From Samsonia erythrinae (GTDB lineage Bacteria > Pseudomonadota > Gammaproteobacteria > Enterobacterales > Enterobacteriaceae): a stretch of DNA of 53,226 bases. Shown here piece after piece: positions 34,378 to 42,818 of this stretch. Numbering within the stretch: position 1 is the first letter of the stretch; each line of letters begins with the position of its first letter. The position numbers and the translations under genes were made by a program. Below the pieces are notes generated by a model. That model was not told where the DNA came from. It was given only the letters and a program-made list of their open reading frames with translations, and made no database searches. The stretch is from contig NZ_SMBY01000004.1 in NCBI RefSeq assembly GCF_004342665.1, forward strand, positions 217,198 to 270,423. The letters are read 5' to 3'.

Positions 34378-35450
34378 GATCTGCCTCTTTGGGTTACGGA
34401 GTGATGTATCAACTTTGCGTAACATATAGCGCTTCAGACAGTGTATTGCTTCCATTTTTGTATGTCCTTCGACTACTTGCCTAGCGACATACCCCCTCGT
34501 TTTATCGTCAGTACGTAAACGTCCGATTGCGATGATGCGAAGTGCACTAATTGCAACACAATGTCCACCCCGATTAAGTCGATAACGATGCGTTTTTCAG
34601 AAGAGACATGAACGGGGCTGACACCACACAGCGCCGCAAAACCTGATTCTGATCTTAACCCTTGAGGATTATTTCCGGCAGTGCTCGACAATTGTAAAAA
34701 GCTTTTGTATCCAATGGCATTACATTTAATTAGCTGGGTGTCATCTCGTTCACAATTGCCGCAATCATGACATCCATACCAGCGATATAGTAATATAATT
34801 CGAGATAGCGTCGAACAAGGGACTTTAATGCAATGCGATAAATGTTTGTAAGATTATGGTATACCTTGGCATCAAGCCCCTAAGATCCCATAGTCCTGAT
34901 GAGCTTGATGTGTGTCATGTTTCTGAGCTGTTCAAGCAATTCATCCGGGGCAGAGGTAATATTGGAATCGATATTCTGTAGAGCGACTCTTAGCGCTGAT
35001 ATTGCTTTTTTTGCAATTACTTAATGTCCGCAGAGATTTGATCATCCCATCACGCGTTTTGGGAGTAACTGTCCTGATACCAGAGAATGCTTCATAAGCG
35101 GCAAATTCAGCATCAATCGTGTTACTTTTACCCGTTTGCGTCGCTCCATCCTATCTGGCGCGGTCACCTCAAGAACTTCTAACCCGGCGCTCTGAAAATA
35201 GCGAAGCAGCCCTGAACCGTAGGTACCTTTGCACTCAACGCCAATTCGCTATAAATGCCTCAAACGAGGTTATCCATGCCAGTTTCTGCTGGTAACCTTG
35301 TCGTGTCGTGAAGAAATACTGGGTCCGCAGGACTTTATTGTTCTTTTACAAGACAGCTGCAACGTGCAGATCTTTATGTGTATCCACGCCACTCGCAACG
35401 GCGGCTTAAGTAACTTTAACAGCCATGACAGAGCCCCTGTGAGGAAAAAG
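34378..35450 (-). pseudogene. IS110-family transposase relic, several frameshifts
   Basis: Read on the minus strand from about 35450 downward: VASGVDTHKDLHVAAVL with internal stop, then GTYGSGLLRYFQSAGLEVLEV, PDRMERR, DAEFAAYEAFSGIRTVTPKTRDGMI, and after more frame changes DNPQGLRSESGFAALCGVSPV. These are the N-terminal DEDD and C-terminal Transposase_20 regions of IS110-family enzymes. Stops and frameshifts make it non-functional. It sits inside the IS3 relic. Confidence 0.8.
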
Positions 35451-35715
35451 AGTTGAATTTCAAGACAGATAACCCGGACCGCATAGTAACGAAACAAGCT
35501 TTTAGGCTGATCCAAGGTCACGCCTATCTGTGAGGAAAAGCGTCGCATGAATGGGCTTCCTGCAATCGACCAGTCCAAGGCAGGACAATAAGGTCTATCG
35601 TTATGTGAGTCAGTATGCGGGAAGGTCTTCACTGTATCAGTAATCACATCAATCTGGACAAATAGCAAACAGAATTATGATGAAAACTAATACAACATCA
35701 TTACTTTCGCTGTGT

Positions 35716-36110
35716 ACGATGACCTCGCTGTCCGGTTTACGTCCTCAGACGGCTATCATTATTGCATCCAGCGCCAGTTCACCTGACAGCGTCTCCTTCA
35801 TCGACCAGCCGACAACGTTACGGGATAAGGGATCGGTAAACACCGCAAGATACAATCAGCCCTGCCAAGATCGTATATAAGCAATATCGGTGACCTAGGC
35901 CTAATTGGCCCGGACAACGGTAAACTGCCGCTGCACGCGATTAGGGGCAACCACTGAAGGTCGGAACCACAGATGCGCAGGCGCTGTCTGGGCCGATTGA
36001 CCAGACCTAACGGAAAAAAAGAAACGTTTCGGCAGACGGCGCTTATTACACACGCTACTTTCATGGAATTTTGCTGAGATGAAGAACAGACCGCTTACCC
36101 CATCAAGAAA
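35716..36110 (-). pseudogene. IS3-family transposase relic, N-terminal part of the OrfB core
   Basis: The minus-strand reading gives FTVVRANNWVTDIAYIRSWQG, then a stop, LYLAVFTDPLSRNVVGWSMKE, LALDAIMIAV and EVIVHS, the first two acidic positions of the IS3 DDE domain. It breaks off exactly where the IS110-type sequence begins, and the continuation (DQGSQYG-like) is found at about 34345, so the two pieces were one gene. Confidence 0.8.
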
Positions 36111-36390
36111 AGGATCGCAATACTGGCCTGAAAAGTATCGTGAAGTAATCACGCTGCGGTAAATTAGCATCTAAGCGGCAGTAACAGTAATGATGTTTGA
36201 AAACATAAGTTGCGATATTACAGCCGTTTATTAATAGAAATCTCTATGTTCTGCATCAACACGCAGGTGGGGCATCTAAATTTGCGTGACTATGATGCCT
36301 AGATCAGTGAGGTGATGGTTACGGAGTTGAATAGGTTGACGTTGTTGGTCATACCACACAGCGTACGAATAGCATAACTAGTAGGCTAAC

Positions 36391-36434
36391 GGGAGCAATC
36401 CCGTCGACTAGCTATAATTTATTCAACAAAACCG
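36391..36434. repeat. IS-end-like repeat, second copy
   Basis: A 44-base segment ending TTTATTCAACAAAACCG, 34 of 44 bases identical to 31178-31221 and in the same orientation. TTTATTCAACAAAGCC is typical of IS5/IS903-type termini, so both copies may be solo ends left by decayed elements. Confidence 0.5.
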
Positions 36435-36958
36435 TCACCACTAACAGGTTGAGTTTTTCGATACAAATAACTGAATTTATTAATTTTTTGTGAAGTCAGA
36501 ATACTACCGTGTTTCTTGCTGATTACGACCATCAGTGGAAAGCGAACTGAGGCCAGTTCCATTTCTCACGACATTGTGGTTCATCACAAATGTTAATTAA
36601 ATGTTACCTTTCATAAGATAATAAAATCTTATATCTGTTTAATGTCTCGCATTGCCTAGTTCAAAACCCAGATAATCTCATAGGTAATAATAATTGTGTT
36701 GGTTTTTTATATTGAATGTAAAGGATCGGGAAGCATAAGATAAACTTAATCAAACCCTTACCGTGATTAAATTTTTTATTTACTTATTTTTGTAAATTTA
36801 ATTCGAATTAAAAAACGATTTATCTTTAACTATATGTTTTTGATAAAAAAAAGAGAGCGTAAATTCTAATTTCGATGAGTTGATTTGTATGTATATGTCA
36901 TTATACTGGTCAAGTTGACACTCGATGACACGAAAATTGATAAGCTGGAGGGAAGTAT
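36435..36958. other. AT-rich leader region of the PKS/NRPS operon
   Basis: 524 bases with no ORF worth calling. Long A/T runs (36770-36860) precede the predicted promoter at 36880-36907. No operator or RNA structure is clear. The strong AT bias could attract H-NS, by inference. Confidence 0.35.
36880..36907 (+). promoter_or_regulatory. Predicted sigma-70 promoter of the biosynthetic operon
   Basis: TTGATT (36880-36885), 16-base spacer, TATACT (36902-36907), ending 51 bases before the first start codon. Both boxes are one mismatch from consensus. A strong GGAGGG ribosome site follows at 36947-36952. Confidence 0.5.
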
Positions 36959-38035
36959 ATGAGGGCCAGTTATGATATCTGTATTGCAGGGACAGGTGCT
37001 TTCGCTCAAGCCATAATTGAAGGAATCATTTTCCAATCAGATGTCAGTCTAAATATTATTATCTTTGGGCGTTCTCAAGAAAAGCTTGATGAGCTTTCTC
37101 ATAAGGCAAGTGTCATAAACCATTTATCGCGCTGCAAACATGTTATTCATAGCTGTGTGGTGAACACCGAATCTGTTTCCAGTATTGCTAGAAGCCTTTC
37201 AAAATGTGCCATTAAATACCTTGTCATCTGTTCCTCACTCCAAACACCTAATGAAAAAAAAACTAAAATTTCAAAGTGGAGCGATTTGATTAGCTTGTAT
37301 TTTGCATTATCAACACCTTTACATACGTTAGTAGCGGCCCGATATATATCTGCTCTAGATAAAATAAACGCCGACACAATTGTTGTTAATGCCTGCTTTC
37401 CAGATGCTGTTAATCCTCTAATCGCTTCATTTACTCACAGGAAAGTCATTGGGGTGGGAAATATTGGTACAATCGCTGCTTTCATGAAGGGAAGAGATCT
37501 TAAAGGGAACTTTAATCCTCAATTGCTGGCGCATCATGTTCATTTAGGACCTCGAAAAGCACCAGAGGACGTGCAACCTCGCATTTGGCTTGATGGACAT
37601 GAGGTCACTTGGACCAATCGCTACCTTAACCATATGTACATAACCTCACGTTCAGAAATAAACCGCTTAGGGGCCTACAGCGCGGCTAAAACTCTTTGCT
37701 CTCTTGTATCTGGAATATCATGTAATGACCATTTAGTAGGGGTTTTTGGCCTGCCCGGTGGATATCCTGTAATAATACGAGAAGGCTATGCAGAGTTACG
37801 ATTGCCAGAGAATATCTCAGTTAAAGACGCTGTTCAGTGGAATATCCAAGCGGGAAAAGCTGATGGAATAGAATGTATCGATGATGGAATAATGTCTTTT
37901 ACCGAAAATGCTGTCTCAGCAGTAAGATCATTAAATATCGACTTCCCTAATGAAATTAAACTAAATAATCTTAACATGGTAGAAAAAACTGCAAAAAACT
38001 TTATTTCATTACGCAATGAAATTAGAGCACTATAA
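36959..38035 (+). CDS. Rossmann-fold dehydrogenase-like protein, first gene of the PKS/NRPS operon
   Basis: 358 residues. The N-terminus YDICIAGTGAFAQAIIEG is a dinucleotide-binding GxGxxA loop followed by IIIFGRSQEKLDEL, the end of beta-2. The middle (TPLHTLVAARYISALDKI, TIVVNACFPDAVNPLI) is reminiscent of the lactate/malate dehydrogenase fold, where an NP motif follows the NAD domain. I do not recognise a named family. It could reduce a keto group of the assembly intermediate or make a precursor; the PKS module encodes no ketoreductase, so a trans-acting reductase is an attractive but unproven role. GGAGGG at 6 bases before the ATG. Confidence 0.6.
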   Translation: MRASYDICIAGTGAFAQAIIEGIIFQSDVSLNIIIFGRSQEKLDELSHKASVINHLSRCKHVIHSCVVNTESVSSIARSLSKCAIKYLVICSSLQTPNEKKTKISKWSDLISLYFALSTPLHTLVAARYISALDKINADTIVVNACFPDAVNPLIASFTHRKVIGVGNIGTIAAFMKGRDLKGNFNPQLLAHHVHLGPRKAPEDVQPRIWLDGHEVTWTNRYLNHMYITSRSEINRLGAYSAAKTLCSLVSGISCNDHLVGVFGLPGGYPVIIREGYAELRLPENISVKDAVQWNIQAGKADGIECIDDGIMSFTENAVSAVRSLNIDFPNEIKLNNLNMVEKTAKNFISLRNEIRAL

Positions 38036-38077
38036 CTCTACCCATTATTTAAATGCAGATAAAAGGAAAACGTTAAC

Positions 38078-39517
38078 ATGATGAGAAATAACGCCGATGA
38101 TCATAACGAAGGTCGAAAGAAAAATCCTATAATAACTTGGTATGATCAACTGAATGAAATTATTGACCACGTCGTTGATTGTCGTGACCCTATTGTTAAT
38201 AACGTTCACTTTGAGCCTGGATTCAATCTCCCAGAGCTCGATGAAAATGTCCGTGAATTCTTTGATTGTGCATATGCAAGTTGGGCTACACTAGGCGAGT
38301 TTTCAGGAAAAAAAATTCATTTGATGAATTTAATGGACAACTCGATATGTGGAACAACAAAAATATTCCCGTCATTATTAATTGTTGCTCGTGCAGTTCA
38401 CTATATCAGAAAAACAGGCGAATCGATTATGATCGTCTGTCCATCCTCTGGAAATAAAGCAATAGCGCTCCGCGCCGCAGTGGAAAGAGCGATTCGTTGC
38501 CAACTCGTTAGACCAGACCAACTATCTATTTCAATTATTATCCCTGAAAATGCAAAACATAAAGTTCGTTCTGGTGATCTTTCAATCAATTCTCATTTGG
38601 CGCGTTTGAACCCTGTGATGCTGTATCGCGGAGACAAAACAGATAATGTAAAGGTTCTGGCAAAAAAGTTTATTGAAGAGCACAGTGAGTTATACTGTAA
38701 AGCTCGGAATATACGGTTATGGTATTCGCTTGATATTCGTAACTATAAGATAGCTGATGCGTTGCGCGCTTTTTATGAACTTGAAGCATGTCCACCAATA
38801 AAAGAAAAGCGCCGGATTCATGCTCACGCTGTTTCTAGTGCTTATGGGTTATTGGGGTATAATCTTGGCTGCACTGTACTTGAGAATAGTGGATTAAAAA
38901 ATCCACAGTACAAGCCGGGATTTTTGTTGGTTCAACATTTAGCTACTTCCGATATGGTTCTTAATCTGCTTAAAGGGGACTTTGATCGCAAAGGGTTGCC
39001 TGAATGGAGGCTTAACTCACATACAGGTTATTTAGAGCAAAATAGTGACCCTCACTTTCCGCTTAAAGTATTGGATTTGACGGAAATCCTAGAGCCCACT
39101 TTTTATACAAAGGCCCCACCGACATCAAATGAGATGAACACGATCATAAGGAAAAATGGCGGGACAGGCATTGTGGTTTCTTTAGCAGAATGCTTGGAAA
39201 AATATTCTCTATTGCGAAATACGGTTTCCCCATTCGGGATTATGCTTCCCGGAGACCCTCGAAAATTAATGGAATGGTCGATGTGCATGGCTTTTACTGG
39301 CGTCATGAATGCTATTGAGCGTCAGCTTATAAATGAGTTTGATGAGGTTGTCATACATGCATCAGGTTCCTACTTTTCCGAACAATATGAAATGCTTGAA
39401 GAAAATAAATTTATTAACATCAGTAATGACGCTGATTTTCATCATGCGATGTGGGAACTGTCAGATTTAGAATCAGTGCAGCATAAATCAATTACCCTAA
39501 AGGCAAATTCACTATGA
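38078..39517 (+). CDS. PLP fold-type-II-like enzyme (cysteine/threonine synthase-like, DUF6002-like)
   Basis: 479 residues. Two patterns recall fold-type-II PLP enzymes: GTTKIFPSLLIVARAV around K95, a candidate Schiff-base lysine, and CPSSGNKAIALRAAVERA near residues 121-138, like the SxGN-x-x-A-L loop that binds the cofactor carboxylate in cysteine synthases. The remainder is divergent. Family naming (DUF6002-like) is from memory and tentative. A role in making an unusual amino-acid building block, by beta- or gamma-replacement or elimination, fits the NRPS context. Its stop overlaps the next start as ATGA. Confidence 0.55.
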   Translation: MMRNNADDHNEGRKKNPIITWYDQLNEIIDHVVDCRDPIVNNVHFEPGFNLPELDENVREFFDCAYASWATLGEFSGKKIHLMNLMDNSICGTTKIFPSLLIVARAVHYIRKTGESIMIVCPSSGNKAIALRAAVERAIRCQLVRPDQLSISIIIPENAKHKVRSGDLSINSHLARLNPVMLYRGDKTDNVKVLAKKFIEEHSELYCKARNIRLWYSLDIRNYKIADALRAFYELEACPPIKEKRRIHAHAVSSAYGLLGYNLGCTVLENSGLKNPQYKPGFLLVQHLATSDMVLNLLKGDFDRKGLPEWRLNSHTGYLEQNSDPHFPLKVLDLTEILEPTFYTKAPPTSNEMNTIIRKNGGTGIVVSLAECLEKYSLLRNTVSPFGIMLPGDPRKLMEWSMCMAFTGVMNAIERQLINEFDEVVIHASGSYFSEQYEMLEENKFINISNDADFHHAMWELSDLESVQHKSITLKANSL

Positions 39518-40353
39518 ATATAGGAATTATTGGTGCTGGTATCATGGGGCGTGGCATAGCCGAAACCTGCGCCGTATATGGACTGAATGTTGTTCTTATA
39601 GACACTTCAGATTCAATTTTACAAACAAGCAGAAATAGTATTATCGAAAGCCTGCATATGAGAACTTTGTTTGGCTTGCCTGTTGTTGACGTTGAATCGG
39701 TGATTGGCAGGATTAGTCTTAATGTGGGACTTGAACATCTTGCAGATACAGATTTTATTATTGAAAATATCACAGAAGACCGCCAAGAAAAAAAGCTTGT
39801 ATATAATAAAATAAGTAAAACATGTAGGGAGGATGTCGTTTTTGCTGCAAATACGTCAGCTATACCAATCACGGAAATTGGCTCTTGGACAAACCGACCT
39901 CAGCAGACCTTGGGTATTCATTTTATGAATCCTGTTCCAGTTAAATCCAGCGTTGAACTTATTAAGGGATATCACACTTCTACCACGAGTCTTGATGATG
40001 CACGTAACTTCCTATTCTCAATAGGAAAGAAAGTCATTGATGTTATCGATGCACCAGGTTTTGTTTCTAATCGCGTTTTAATGCTTGCCGTCAATGAAGC
40101 TATTTTTTTAGTGCAGGAAGGCGTAGCTTCAGCCAGTGATGCAGATCGTGTGTTTGTTGAATGTTTTGGTCATCCGATGGGATTACTTGAAACAGCAGAT
40201 TTAATAGGGCTTGATACTATATTATTGAGCATTCAAGCTCTCTATGAAAGTTTTAATGATAGTAAGTACAGACCATGCCAACTGTTAAAGAAGATGGTGG
40301 CGGCAGGCTTATTAGGTAAAAAAAGTGGCCAAGGATTTTATAATTATGAGTGA
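39514..40353 (+). CDS. 3-hydroxyacyl-CoA dehydrogenase-like enzyme of hydroxymalonyl-ACP synthesis
   Basis: 279 residues, typical for 3-hydroxybutyryl-CoA dehydrogenases. NAD loop GAGIMGRG near the N-terminus, catalytic histidine region GIHFMNPVPVK, and GFVSNRVLM in the C-terminal domain. Next to a discrete ACP, an acyl-CoA dehydrogenase and an FkbH-like protein it matches the enzyme that oxidises glyceryl-ACP in methoxymalonyl- and hydroxymalonyl-ACP pathways (FkbK, ZmaG). The ATGA overlaps on its left and its overlap with the ACP start show tight coupling. Confidence 0.88.
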   Translation: MNIGIIGAGIMGRGIAETCAVYGLNVVLIDTSDSILQTSRNSIIESLHMRTLFGLPVVDVESVIGRISLNVGLEHLADTDFIIENITEDRQEKKLVYNKISKTCREDVVFAANTSAIPITEIGSWTNRPQQTLGIHFMNPVPVKSSVELIKGYHTSTTSLDDARNFLFSIGKKVIDVIDAPGFVSNRVLMLAVNEAIFLVQEGVASASDADRVFVECFGHPMGLLETADLIGLDTILLSIQALYESFNDSKYRPCQLLKKMVAAGLLGKKSGQGFYNYE

Positions 40354-40606
40354 CGAAATGAATACTATCAAACAGAGTGTGGTTGATTTCATAAAGAGCA
40401 AAAGAAATTTGCAGCAGCTTGACTACGACGTACATTTAATAAAAAGCAAAATTATAAACTCCATGTTTCTCGTTCAATTGGTCAAGTTTTCTGAAAAAGA
40501 ATCTGGTCAAGCTCTTGCTCCAGAGGACTTGAATTTTGATAATTTTTGCACTGTAAATAATATAGCGGCTTTAATACACAAGAATAAATATCGACGGGTG
40601 CAATAA
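40346..40606 (+). CDS. Discrete acyl carrier protein for the extender unit
   Basis: 86 residues from an ATG overlapping the dehydrogenase stop; an in-frame ATG 21 bases earlier has a worse-placed ribosome site, whereas AAGGA at 40331-40335 serves this one. The helix-2 motif is IINSMF with S39 as the phosphopantetheine site; the usual aspartate before the serine is replaced by asparagine. It would carry glyceryl, then hydroxymalonyl, as FkbJ and ZmaD do. Overlaps the next start as TAATG. Confidence 0.85.
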   Translation: MSDEMNTIKQSVVDFIKSKRNLQQLDYDVHLIKSKIINSMFLVQLVKFSEKESGQALAPEDLNFDNFCTVNNIAALIHKNKYRRVQ

Positions 40607-41745
40607 TGACATGGACTGATAATGATCGAAATCGGTTTCTGCATTGGCGTTCTGTTTGTCGCAGTCAACTATCTGAGGCAGGTGAATTGCATGATAAATC
40701 GGGCTATGTAAGTGAACACGCTTTATCGCTTATTTCTCAGGAACGGATGCTTTGCCCATTTATACCCGAGTCGTTTGGTGGTTTGGGGATGTCGATGCAC
40801 GTTATTGCAGCACTACATGAAGAAATGGGGCGTTCTTGTGCCTCGCTGCGTTCACTATTGACTGTGCATAGCATGGTGGCATTTAGCATAAATCGATCGG
40901 GCACTTTTCAACAAAAGCAACGTTTTTTGCCTTATCTCGTGAGTGGTCAATTGCTTGCTGCATTTGCTCTTAGTGAGGAAAGAGCAGGAAGCGATCCTAG
41001 CGCAATGATCACTACGGCCTCCCGAAGTGATGAAGGCTGGGTGTTAAATGGTCATAAAAAATGGATTTCACTTGCAACTATTGCCAATCTTTTTTTGGTT
41101 TTTGCGCGCACCACAGATGAGCGAATATCAGCTTTCCTAGTGCCTGCCGACCTTCAAGGGGTTAACGTTGAGCCTATCTCAGGAATAAGGTCAATGCGAG
41201 CATCAATGCTCGGACATATCCATTTCGATAATTGCCAACTCAACCATGATGCTTTGTTGGGAATAGAAGGGTTCGGATTCCCTTTTATTGCAACCGATGC
41301 ACTCACCTTAGGACGGCTTTCCGTCGCATCCGGTGCACTAGGTATGTTGCAGGATTGCCTGGAACACCTCACTGTTTATGCTAGTAAACGTCAGCAAGGA
41401 GGACAGGTCATTGTCGAACATCAGTTAGTAAAGGAAAAACTCGCCTCGATAATCGTTGACCTAACTGCGGGGCGGGCATTGACTAAAAAAACAGCTATCC
41501 AGATGGATGCGGATCAAGTGAATGCCGCAGTCACCGCATGTATTACTAAGCAGTTTTGTTCTCAAGCTTGTTCTCGAGGAACCAGTGATGCTGTACAGCT
41601 GTTTGGCGCAAAAGGAATTGCAGAAGATTCACCCGTTTTTCGTCATTATCAGGACGCAAGAGTAAATGAAATAATTGAGGGCTCTACTCAAATTCTATCA
41701 CTTCTCATTGCTGAGCAGGCCAGCCTAGAGGAACCTTATCCATGA
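40606..41745 (+). CDS. Acyl-CoA dehydrogenase-like enzyme of hydroxymalonyl-ACP synthesis
   Basis: 379 residues, full acyl-CoA dehydrogenase length. FAD and substrate signatures: FALSEERAGSDPSAM in the middle, GHKKWIS, and the C-terminal VNEIIEGSTQI with the catalytic base at about E358. In FK506, ansamitocin and zwittermicin pathways the homologue (FkbI, ZmaE) acts with the 3-hydroxyacyl dehydrogenase on ACP-bound glycerate. Here the same four-gene set occurs, so the same role is inferred. Confidence 0.9.
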   Translation: MTWTDNDRNRFLHWRSVCRSQLSEAGELHDKSGYVSEHALSLISQERMLCPFIPESFGGLGMSMHVIAALHEEMGRSCASLRSLLTVHSMVAFSINRSGTFQQKQRFLPYLVSGQLLAAFALSEERAGSDPSAMITTASRSDEGWVLNGHKKWISLATIANLFLVFARTTDERISAFLVPADLQGVNVEPISGIRSMRASMLGHIHFDNCQLNHDALLGIEGFGFPFIATDALTLGRLSVASGALGMLQDCLEHLTVYASKRQQGGQVIVEHQLVKEKLASIIVDLTAGRALTKKTAIQMDADQVNAAVTACITKQFCSQACSRGTSDAVQLFGAKGIAEDSPVFRHYQDARVNEIIEGSTQILSLLIAEQASLEEPYP

Positions 41746-42818
41746 ATCCTGACTCGTTATCACGTCAACAGCTGACAACACAGATGAAACGTCATAAACC
41801 CGTTAAAATAGTCGCTTGGGATCTTGATAATACGCTATGGGATGGCACCCTATCTGAAAAAGATACAGTGAGTCTGCGCGAGGGAATCCCAGGAATTCTT
41901 AACGAATTAGATAGGCGCGGCATTCTTTCGACCGTGGTAAGTAAAAACGATCATCAGGCAGCCCTAACAAAACTGATTGAATTTGGTATCGCTGATTTCT
42001 TTGTGATACCACAAATCAATTGGAATGCCAAATCCCATTCGTTAAGCACAATCGCTGAAAGGCTTAACCTTTCACTTGATACTTTCCTTTTCATTGATGA
42101 CCAACCGTTTGAAAGAGAAGAAGTCGAATTTGCATTTCCTGAGGTGAGAACGCTAGATGGGGCTGATGTTTCTCAGATGCTGGACCGATGCGACCTAAAT
42201 CCAGAAACAATTTCAGCCGAAGCTAGGCAACGCCGACGGATGTACCAAGATGAAGCAGTTCGCCAATCTTTCGAATCTGAATTCTCAGGTACTCCTGAGG
42301 CATTTCTCAAAAGCCTGAACCTCAAACTGAGCATTCGACACGCTACGGTAAAAGATCTTCAGCGTGCCGATGAACTAACCAACCGAACAAGCCAGCTCAA
42401 TACGACAGGTTATACCTACAGTCTTGATGAGCTGGAATCATTTATATCATCACCCGCTCATCAGCTCCTTGTTGCTAGTCTTGAGGATAAATTTGGCAGC
42501 TACGGTATCGTCGGACTTTCACTGATTCATCAGGAAGATAAAAAAAGGACTATTTTACTTTTTCTAATGTCCTGCCGTGTTATGTCACGCGGCATTGGAG
42601 AACCATTCTTACAGCGGTTAATCAATGCTTCGTTACAAGCTGGGGATACTTTATGGGCTGAATTAGTGAGAACGGAGCGCAATCTGCCAATGCAAATTAC
42701 TTATGCATTCGCCGGTTTTGTTCCCGTTGAACAGAATGGGAATCATCAGCTTCTTCAATGGAAGGGCGAGATAACGTCTGATGAGCCAGCACATCTCATG
42801 GTGTATTGCGATGACTAA
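41742..42818 (+). CDS. FkbH-like HAD-superfamily glyceryl-ACP synthase
   Basis: 358 residues. HAD motif I DLDNTLWDG with D27 and D29 as catalytic aspartates, motif II-like VVSKND, motif IV-like FIDDQPFEREE, and the C-terminal FkbH segment MSCRVMSRGIGEPFL. FkbH-type proteins dephosphorylate 1,3-bisphosphoglycerate and load the glyceryl unit on an ACP. Free-standing here, next to its ACP. Starts inside the preceding stop (ATGA) and overlaps the next gene. Confidence 0.92.
   Translation: MNPDSLSRQQLTTQMKRHKPVKIVAWDLDNTLWDGTLSEKDTVSLREGIPGILNELDRRGILSTVVSKNDHQAALTKLIEFGIADFFVIPQINWNAKSHSLSTIAERLNLSLDTFLFIDDQPFEREEVEFAFPEVRTLDGADVSQMLDRCDLNPETISAEARQRRRMYQDEAVRQSFESEFSGTPEAFLKSLNLKLSIRHATVKDLQRADELTNRTSQLNTTGYTYSLDELESFISSPAHQLLVASLEDKFGSYGIVGLSLIHQEDKKRTILLFLMSCRVMSRGIGEPFLQRLINASLQAGDTLWAELVRTERNLPMQITYAFAGFVPVEQNGNHQLLQWKGEITSDEPAHLMVYCDD

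Noticed and set aside
35229-36170. Several 60-130-codon frames in the IS graveyard (for example 35270-35668)
   Set aside because: They are fragments of frameshifted transposase relics or their antisense, not independent genes.
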